DNA from: Bryopsis sp. KO-2023
Lineage: Eukaryota; Chlorophyta; Ulvophyceae; Bryopsidales; Bryopsidaceae
Direction: 5' to 3'
DNA length: 64,000 nt
NCBI GenBank assembly: GCA_030272585.1
Contig: BSYQ01000008.1
Span: 5,890,001-5,954,000 of the forward strand
Within the stretch, counting starts at the first letter, position 1; each line of letters starts with the position of its first letter. The translations under genes and the position numbers were made by a program. Of this stretch, positions 56,292-64,000 are shown one piece after another. A model generated the notes under the pieces. That model ran no database searches, was not told the origin of the DNA, and saw nothing but the letters and a program-made list of their open reading frames with translations.

Positions 56292-57802
56292 ATGGCGGCA
56301 GAGGCAAAAAGAACTGGATTCGCCAAGAAGAAAGAAGTTTTATCGCTGCCCAGCTACAAGCACAATTTGGGCGTCTTGAGTTTTTGGTAAACACCCTCTT
56401 GTGACATTCAACGAGGCCCCATTCAAAGAAGAATACAGTTTGATAATGATGCTTTAATTATGAAAGGTGTTTTGCCTTCTTGAGTTATTTCTCTGACCAA
56501 AAAGACAAAGCAAATACAAAGCAAGCTGGTGTTTGCATTAAAAGAAAGCCTAATTCTCTAGAAGATATTCTTCAGAATATTGCAAGCATGCGTAGGGTTT
56601 TCGCATAGTTTTGTAGATTATTCTGTATGTATCAAATCACTTTCATAGAATCGCCCCCTGATTTTTTGCATTTGATACAAGAAAACCAAAGATAAATTCC
56701 CTGATTCTCTTGCTATTTAAAATCGATATTTCTCAGCACCACTCCCCCCCCTCAAAAAAAAAAAATCCGGTGTTATTGCAAGGCAAAAATAAAAGGGAAA
56801 ATGTTTGTATTGTGCAACAGGAATTGGGTTAAACAAAGTATGTATGTGCCACTTTTTCGTGAAAAAGTATGCTTATTATGGTGGGTTTTTTGCAGTCGGA
56901 TTTTGACGTCAGTAATTGGAGGGGCAGCATCTGGTGTGCTGGGAGTCACTGGATGGAGAGGGTTTCTTGTGTATTTAGTAATCCATGTTTTGGTGAGTAA
57001 CAGAGAGAGAATAGAAAAAAAAAAATCAGAGAATGTTGCTGCCATGTATTTGCAGCTTCGATTGTGAGAAGATTTTCTTTTTTGTTTCATTGAAACGGAG
57101 CAAGAAAGACACTGAGAATTTTTCCACTGTTGCGACCACCCACTTTGAATGTCGGACGTGCCTTCTTAATATAATAATATAACAAAGTCTGAATCATAAT
57201 CAATGGAACGATATGGTGCCCTCTGATTCAATGGTGTTGATCGATATCCTGTGTAGAATTCATTACTTATCTGAACAAGAAATGTAATTGAAACCCATCA
57301 GTTTCCAGGATCTTTTTGGATCAAGTGACCTTGCCAGAAAGCAGATGTTGTAGTTTTTTATGATGGTTGGCAAAACATTGTTTGTTCGTTCCTGTCGCAG
57401 CTAGCATTTCCCCTCTTATTGAAGGCAGGCTTCGATGGGAAAAAATACTTCAATAACTGGTGAGTCAAACCTACAACATCTGTGACAAACACACGTGGGA
57501 AAGAATGGATGTATATTTTCCACAGCATCTCTGTTTGGTTTTTGCTTCCAGGGAAAGCAAACCTTTGTCCTCACACTTACGATGAGATTGGACGGGGCTT
57601 CTTCGTTTCATGTTCATGTTTTTTCGTTTCTGGACATCAACTTCCTGGTTTTTGTTACTTGCTCTGTCTCTTATTGATTTTTCTGTGTTTTTTTTGTTTG
57701 TTTAGGAGTACATTGCTGGTATCGATGGTTTTCACTTCGCAAGGAATACTCTCCTTTTTCTTGTTCTGGATGATTTTTTACAATGTGGCCCATGTCTTTT
57801 AG
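56292..57802 (+). CDS. EMC6: EMC6, ER membrane protein complex subunit 6 (4 exons)
   Basis: Exons 56292-56386, 56896-56992, 57401-57459 and 57706-57802 join in phase to 115 residues, close to the usual length of about 110. The N-terminus is cytosolic and Lys-rich, with YKHNLGVLSFCRILTS. TM1 follows (VIGGAASGVLGVTGWRGF), then the next helix, FNNW, and a last helix with SFFLFWMIFYNVAHVF. The motif GxxAGxLGxTGxxGF and the ending FxLFWxxxYxxxHxF are typical of EMC6. It is a core membrane subunit of the ER insertase for tail-anchored and multipass proteins. It is divergent from BRR2 with a 265-bp gap. Confidence 0.92.
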
Positions 57803-58127
57803 TTCCTTTGGGGGGAGGGGGGTGGGTGTTCGATTCATGATGGATTCTCATAAGACACTCCTGGAAAATGGAAATCCACCCAATTCCCTGAAATGCAAAG
57901 CAGGAATGCATTTCCTGTGTGGGGAAACGTAGAAAATGGACACAATGACAAATCAATTTAATCGCACAAGCCTGGTTCCATCTCACCACTCCGCTTTTCG
58001 AACAGCACCACAGGACGCCTTTCAAAAACACAGGAAAAAATCCCACATCAAAGCCCGATTTGCGTGGCGCCCTCCAGCACCTTCTCAATTTTCGTAAGCC
58101 ACTCAGAAGAGACGGTCAAGCGATTCG
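57803..58127. other. Intergenic: EMC6 3' UTR and upstream of the next gene
   Basis: No gene or repeat seen apart from a G-rich run at 57810-57825. Confidence 0.5.
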
Positions 58128-58547
58128 ATGGCCAGCAAGGCGGCGCTCGAGTTGGTGGTCGTGGGGGCGCACCTGAGGGGTGGGCTGTTGAACCACCAGC
58201 TTGTCGACCTTGGCGCGAAATACGTCAAAACTTGCAGAACAGCGCCCGTTTATAAAATGTTCAGTTTGGGGCCCAGGCCTGCGTTGATACGCGAACAACT
58301 GGATTCGTCCAAAGGCTGTGGAGCGGTGGAGGTGGAAATATGGGAGATGCCGATAGAACGCGTTGGGGAGTTCTTGAGGGATGGGGTGAAGGCTCCTTTG
58401 GCTCTAGGTGACGTCTTGTTGGACGACGGCACTCACAAAAAAGGGTTTGTTGGGGAGAGTTATGGCGTCGTCGGTGCCGAAGATATAACGTCGACGGGTG
58501 GGTGGCGAGCGTACACCAAGCAGAAACTGGCTGAAGAAGACACCTGA
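58128..58547 (+). CDS. Stand-alone allophanate-hydrolase C-terminal-domain protein
   Basis: Single exon, 139 residues, starting at the ATG in GATTCGATGGCC. Motifs VVGAHLRGGLLNHQLVDLGA, RTAPVYKMFSLG, GCGAVEVEIWEMP, VGEFLRDGVKAPLALGDVLL, KGFVGESYG and ITSTGGWRAY match the C-terminal domain of allophanate hydrolase (AtzF/DUR1 type). In those enzymes this gamma-glutamylcyclotransferase-like domain follows the amidase domain and acts on the N-carboxy intermediate. The amidase part is absent from this gene and I see no exon for it nearby. So it acts as a free domain, perhaps a decarboxylase or cyclotransferase-like enzyme; the substrate is unknown. No target signal is obvious. Confidence 0.85.
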   Translation: MASKAALELVVVGAHLRGGLLNHQLVDLGAKYVKTCRTAPVYKMFSLGPRPALIREQLDSSKGCGAVEVEIWEMPIERVGEFLRDGVKAPLALGDVLLDDGTHKKGFVGESYGVVGAEDITSTGGWRAYTKQKLAEEDT

Positions 58548-59932
58548 AACTGTTGATTGGGGGTGGGCATCACGTGATCCCTGCTCAACGGCGCAATTTT
58601 GTAATTAACCGATTGGAAACCTGGTGCAGTTTGATGAGATTCAAGAAGCCTGTGAATCTCCAGATTCGCTGCCTCAAGAACCACAATCAACATGAAACTC
58701 AATGCAGGAATAATACCTCCATCCTACTGTTGCAGCGACCATATTTGGTCTCAGCTAAGAGAGAATTGTTTACAGTAAACCACCGTGGTGAATGAAAGAC
58801 TTGACCTGCAGGTTGGCTTGATTCTGAGAGTGTAGGTAGATGAGGTAGTCATTGAAAGAGAACCAGTAGATTAGCTGTGGGGATGGGATGAGAGCTTGAG
58901 TACCTCATTGAGCATCAGCTACTCTTATGAGATAACAGGAAACACTGGCTGGTCTGTTGTTTATTGGCTGTGACAGTTCGGATAAGCACTGAACTGAACT
59001 GAACTGTTCTGGGAGGAAAAGACCACTTTCCCAAGACTAAAAGAATCGTTACCACTGAGGGACTTCCTGTTAACCGATGCCAGTGCTACACGTCCATAAA
59101 AGCCCAGGCAAGAAATGTTAACAACGGGAAATGCTGGCCTGAAGACGTAACATACCAGGAAAAAGAAGCCAAAGAATGCCTCTCTGCACTACTTCTGTAG
59201 TTAGCTAACACTAGAAGACCACTGTTAAAAGCAAGAAATACATAAAAAATAAGAAAATCCAGCCAGCTAAAACAAAGCTTACAAAACCTAAACAATCGAC
59301 AATTCACGCACGGGTCCAGTCCCTCAAGGACTGATTGGTCCAGAACCAAACCAACGACAAAAGCCAATATCAAAAAAGAAACCGCCTCACAAACCAATTG
59401 TACCAAACCCCTTCTGTGTCTCATTCTCAATATTTGAATGCGGCAACGTTGTTGTCTGCATAAGCACTTGGTTTCCCGAAGTAGTTGAGTTCACATTAGG
59501 CACACTAGACACCAGCACAGGCAGCGGCAGGTTTCTCTAGGACTCTTAATAATAAACTACATGAATTTTGAAGGAGCCAAAAGAAATTTTTCTCGAAAAC
59601 CTTTTCTGAGCTTAAGGCGGCTGGGGCTTTCTCCAGCCACACACAGTCTAGGAATGAATGGGACAAGAGAATGTGCCTTGCAAGGCACACTGATCAATTG
59701 ATCAGCCAAAGAAATATTCTAACACCCATGTCTAAGCTTTAAAGTCGTATATGCATTTTTTCTCTGTTTTCGTTCACAACTTTTGAAGGCCAGAAAAGCT
59801 CTTTTTGGCTTTCATTTTCACGAGAGCTACGTTGTTGGTCAAATACTTATTGCAATGTGGACAAAACCACCACTACTTCATTTTCGAATGAGCACCTATT
59901 CTCACAAACCCTAGTCAATTTTCAAGTGAGAT
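58548..59932. other. Intergenic region; no gene
   Basis: Open frames up to 114 codons occur (minus strand 59086-59430) but have no recognised family and no codon or splice support. A GAACTGAACTGAACT micro-repeat lies near 58990. Confidence 0.45.
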
Positions 59933-61662
59933 ATGGCGGAGGCGGAGGCCGGCGAAAGCCAGCCAGGGTGTGTAAAAGTTGGTTTTTTCCTCTTCGATGC
60001 ATACTTTTTGCTGACGAGGCAAATGTAGAACCTATTTGTCTCCACAGTTTCCACTCACCAACCGTTGGAGTACAGTGCATGATAATTCAATCAATTAACA
60101 ACCATTTACAAACGAGACGATAGTGAGCATGTCTGCTATGGAAATATGATAGTTTTTGCTATTGCTCTTTCCTTCTAGCAGCTTGAGTTAGCAGTTGCCC
60201 AAACCACACTGTACAGTGAAGTATGGAACAAGTCGCGCCAGCTATTCGTGTCTAATATATTAATTTTCTTGCCAAGGGACTACGAGGCTTTGCACCATTC
60301 TCTGTACCCTGAAACTTCTGTCGTCGGCGCCGCCAAAGAGTCTATCACCAAAAGCCATGTCACACGGGACCTGTCGCCAAGGAAGGTGTTCGATTCGTAC
60401 CCAGTCGATAGTATGGCGTCCTTGCCAAAGCTATTCCAGCAGAAGGGCGGCCTCGAGAGCCTGAGACCACATTTATTGATGGAGATGATGAAGGAGGCAG
60501 GTGGCTGGGGATGGAACGATGTAGAGTCCTTCCATTAGTTCGGGCATGGGGGGAAGGTCTATCCTTGTGTCCATGCTTGACGAATGCATATTCGTTCTTT
60601 TGTGACGATCACCGTACCCACACAGGACTCAGCAGAAGATGCAAGCGGACACAGGCCGAGAGTTTTGCAACGTTTGGAGGCCATCCTCGAGGAAAAGCTC
60701 AAGAGTGCTAGACAGACCATCGCGCTTCTGGGTCCCGAAGAGCCCGGCTACAGCACCAGTTTTTTGGAATGCAGCGCTTATCGCCACGTTTTCGACGCCT
60801 TCATCCAATCCTTTACGACTTACCGACCATTGCTGCTCAAGATAAAAAGGGAATACGACCATGCTTTTGAAGACGCCCTGAAGGCAGCCCATGAGAACGT
60901 CCGAATGCGGGCGGACCTTGCAGTTGCCGAAAAAGAAAGGGTACGAGATAGGGTGTACCACTTTCTTTGCTTTTCAACATGGTTCAGTTTGTGTGTCGAA
61001 GTAAGCACAGGTCACCTTAGCAAATGAACAAGCAAAATGCCACTTGAGATGCGACTGTTGCGAGTTGGCAGACAGTTTTCTTTGAAAACATTGTTTGAAA
61101 TTCGCAAAACGAGAGTGGAATATCTCGCTACAGGAGCACAAGGTGGCGGAAGGGCGCAGGGCTGTCCAGGAGTCCACTGTTCGGCAAAAGAAGGCGATGC
61201 AAAGCCGCATCAAAGATTTGAAATCTCAGATTGAGCTATCTTCAGCGATGGCAAAAGAAGCAGAAGCGGAGGCGCACGCGCTGAGACTTCAGGTGCGATG
61301 AGTGTCCACTTTCGAGTACTTTGAATCGATATTTGATTGTAATTCTACACTATTTTCCCCATGCAATTCTCTCTTGCAATTCTGTGCTCACTCATTCCTC
61401 TATTATTTTTCCCCCAATCTTGTTTGCATCAACACTTTCTATGCTCGAAGCAGCGTTTCATAGAACGTCAGAGATCCATGATTGATCCGAATGACTTGCT
61501 TCAATATTCTTGCAGGTGAAGGGAGCGAGAAAGGAAATACGTGATATGCGAAGTCAGAGCAGGCAAATTCAACGTCAGTTGATGAATGACAGCGCTTGGC
61601 AAGGACTGGGGAGTGGTTCTGCCGCCTTGGCCAGTGTGGATTCTGTACCTTCAGATATTTGA
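59933..61662 (+). CDS. TSNAXIP1-like coiled-coil protein (5 exons)
   Basis: Exons 59933-59971, 60179-60520, 60626-60940, 61134-61292 and 61516-61662 join in phase to about 333 residues. The small first exon and its weak donor (TGT|GTAAAA) are the least certain part. Residues about 128-232 contain LQRLEAILEEKLK, YRHVFDAFIQSFTTYRPLLL and IKREYDHAFEDAL. This is the pattern of the translin-associated-factor-X-interacting-protein 1 N-terminal domain (YxxVFxxFIxxFxTYxPLLxxIKxEYE). The last 100 residues are a Lys/Glu/Arg coiled coil ending in a Ser/Ala-rich tail. Family members are typical of organisms with cilia or flagella, which suggests a species with motile gametes. It is convergent with the PLAC8 gene. 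Confidence 0.75.
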
Positions 61663-62347
61663 AAACTGGGGATGTTCCCATCTCTCAATTTTTCCAGGGA
61701 AAGCTCGACACAATCTTCAGGAGTTCAGCTGATTCCACGGACACAAATATCCCCTTCCCAGTATAAAGGACATCCACTGCCAAACCATTACATTTCCGCA
61801 ATCCATTGTCTGACAGATAACCAAAAACACCAAATAGATCAAAAAGAGTGGACAAAACTATGATTCATGCTTCCCGATTATCAAAGATAAGGTTCCTCCC
61901 AAAAGGGGAGTTGCTTCAAAAGCACCACCTACAGTGGTAAAAAACTGGTCTGACTCATCCCTGATCCCTATCAAAAAGGATCATACCACACACAAATATG
62001 GCTATAATTAATCTCCCTGTGCCCCTGTGGAGCATGCGATCCCACCCAAGCTATCTGTTCGTCCACAGACAACTCCCCCAATGAAACATTATCTTTTCTC
62101 AGTTTTTCTTCAGTATGACTCCGCCCAACCATGTAAATTGAAATCCTTTCCCAAATATCTGCAGAGTCGAGGAGCGCACATCACCTCAAGATAAATTCTT
62201 ATCAGATCACCCTGGCACTAACCAAACACCATAAGTGGGAGGACTTGAACAGTTCAGATTTCATTCTTTCTTACTCTCTTCCCCAAAAACTCATTATGCA
62301 ATTCCAGTTCCAGGATCCCATCCACACTGGACTCTGTCGATGTCGAA
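61663..62347. other. Intergenic between convergent genes
   Basis: Holds the 3' UTRs of the TSNAXIP1-like gene (plus) and the PLAC8 gene (minus). No repeat or RNA gene seen. Confidence 0.5.
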
Positions 62348-63138
62348 TTATACAGTGGGTTGCGCGTACACCGGCGCAGCAGCCTGGCCGCTCTTGGGCA
62401 CCAGCATGACGTCAGGCCCCATCCACACCCCGTTCTCAACGTTGTTATAGTCGAGCGTGCGCGACTCTTGGCAAACCGCGCAAGGGGAGCAGAAAAACCA
62501 CAGGAGGCAATCCGTGCAGTTGTTTCCGGGCAAACCATACTTCTGACGAAGAGAGTTGCGGTTATACCACCCGAGAGCGACGAACGCACAGTAGGCAAGG
62601 ATCGAGATCACCATAAAAATAATCTGCGTGGCGTTGAGTTTGAAGTTTTGTTCACCCCTCAGCGTGTCGCCGCAAAACTGAGGATCCCTGGCGCATAAGA
62701 TGCTCTGGCTTACTCCGCTTTCGGACACGGTGCTGCAGATGTACATAACGATGACCGGGAGAAGAAAGAAAACGCCCCACTTCAACCCTGAAGTAGCGAA
62801 AGCGCGAGCTCTGTTCCATCTGCGACATCGAAGCAAAGCAGCTCAGCACAAGATCAAAAACTGACGCCCTGATCTTACAGGGTACGGGGCAGAAGCGTAT
62901 GGACCATCGAGCGGGTGGTCGCGAATTTCTTGGTTGGCTGGGGGGCCTCTGTTGTTGAGTTGACAGGCGGCCTCATGCTTCAAGGATTTGCGTACCCATA
63001 GAGCACGAAGGGCACGGAGTTTCCGATGCAGCAAATACCCCAGCCGTGGTCGTCACAATCACCGCAACATTCCCACCAGCGGTTCTTCCAGCCCTTGGCG
63101 CCGGAGTTGTCACCAATAGGAGCATAGGGTTGCGCCAT
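62348..63138 (-). CDS. PLAC8 family cysteine-rich membrane protein (2 exons)
   Basis: Exons 62996-63138 and 62348-62819 join in phase to 204 residues. The start is the first ATG (MAQPYAPIG); an upstream in-frame stretch has only GTG. The first Cys cluster is WWECCGDCDDHGWGICC with VPFVLYG. Then a hydrophobic segment (WGVFFLLPVIVMYIC), a loop of about 40 residues, a second helix (QIIFMVISILAYCAFVALGW), and the second Cys cluster CTDCLLWFFCSPCAVCQESR. This split PLAC8 layout matches plant PLAC8 proteins with an inserted membrane segment. PLAC8 proteins act at the plasma membrane in cell-number control and in metal or calcium transport; the specific role here is not known. Confidence 0.88.
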
Positions 63139-64000
63139 CGTTGCGACTGGAGTCCAGGGGTTCACAGTTGGAGGATAGGGAAAGGAACAGTAAATGGGGG
63201 TGGAGGGGGTAGATTTATTGCGCGACGACGAAGCCACAACGTCTGACAGCTTCCTCTATCGTTCTTTCTTTGATAAAGTGTCGCTCTTCGTCAGCATCAT
63301 CGGCCAATGCGCGAGCTGGCAGTCCTCTGACGAATGCTTTCGGTGTCGAACTCGAGTTAACAAGTGCCGCTAAAAAAGGGGGTACATCGCCCCCACAAGG
63401 GAGCCTAAAATCGGGGGTACATCGAATCCAGAAAGTCACAATTACAAAGAGCCGATCTGGCGCTCCTGCAGCGTGCCGCCACCACAAAAGCGGTCGAGCT
63501 GTGAGGACTCCTTGCAACCGCGGCGGCGGTTCGCTGGCCGCGTCTTCTCTGGGAATTTGTTGGCTCTGTTTTGTAGTTGGATGTTCGCTTCGTTCTGACA
63601 GGAATTAACTAAGGATTACTGGTGTGTATGAACAGGCTGCCCATCTAAGGGGAAGAATCACAAGTGGTGGGAAGGAGCAGGGAAGGTCCAGGGAAGAGGG
63701 ACTGCCTGTTATTTTGGCTTCTGGTTGTATTAAATGGAAGTGAGGGGGGGGGGGGGGTCTGAATATCCACTCCATGATATTGATAGCACATTAACTTATT
63801 GCCATTTTTATGTGATCTCATCACATTGCAACAGGTTGGAAGCTTGGTATCGAGGTAGTGATGGGCAGGAAATCCACCAATTAGTTCCATATGTTCAGAG
63901 CCTGTCTTTGATTGGTTGAATGTGGTTGGGGTATCACACAAACAAGTTGAAAGAAAACTAAAAATCTCGGAATTCGATTAAATCGTAACATCCCCCAACA
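63139..64000. other. No gene; upstream of the PLAC8 gene
   Basis: Likely 5' UTR and promoter of the PLAC8 gene near 63139-63300, then unassigned sequence with a long G run near 63747-63758. No supported coding region. Confidence 0.45.

Noticed and set aside
59086-59430. 114-codon minus-strand hydrophobic frame
   Set aside because: Composition-driven and unsupported: no family and no splice or start context.

Overview
This is a eukaryotic nuclear window, most likely from a streptophyte (charophyte-type) green alga. That assignment is inference. It rests on a plant-like BRR2 with 29 small exons, a plant-like EMC6 and PLAC8 protein, a TSNAXIP1-type coiled-coil protein of the kind found in organisms with cilia or flagella, and dense nested LTR retrotransposons. 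No rRNA, CRISPR or bacterial operon is present.

Layout. 1-1.4 kb: nothing recognised. 1.4-3.54 kb: a fragment of a DNA-transposon family carrying a 57-bp satellite. 3.65-6.9 kb: weak, unassigned exon-like pieces on the minus strand. 6.9-7.43 kb: two fold-back MITEs. 8.0-24.7 kb: a minus-strand Ty3/gypsy chromovirus (TSD ATATT). It is interrupted by an 8993-bp non-coding LTR element (LARD; TSD CCTCT) at 9.3-18.3 kb and by a 466-bp hAT-type MITE (TSD GTGTGGAG) at 20.3 kb. About 25.5-41.5 kb: a large two-gene DNA transposon with a plus-strand tnp2/CMC-type transposase and a divergent minus-strand accessory gene. The accessory gene is split by a young Ty3/gypsy element at 27.85-35.63 kb (TSD ACAGC). 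42.6-63.1 kb: host genes BRR2 (minus), EMC6 (plus), a stand-alone allophanate-hydrolase C-domain protein (plus), a TSNAXIP1-like gene (plus) and a PLAC8 gene (minus).

How the parts relate. BRR2 and EMC6 start head to head only 265 bp apart. The three LTR elements share the primer-binding core TGGTTTCGGAGC. tRNA-like modules with Pol III B boxes occur in the LTRs of two of them and inside the hAT MITE. The DNA transposon has the motif CATGGTT together with CAACG spread through its ends and most of its introns, and the same motifs flank the 57-bp satellite at 2 kb. I therefore read that satellite as an expansion of this family's end sequence.

The best candidates for something undescribed are the divergent two-gene transposon with its motif-loaded introns, and the LTRs carrying tRNA-like modules. 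Exon boundaries of BRR2, EMC6, the PLAC8 gene, the transposase and the accessory gene were derived by hand from GT/AG sites, and exon lengths were checked for phase. Sequence identities were judged by eye.
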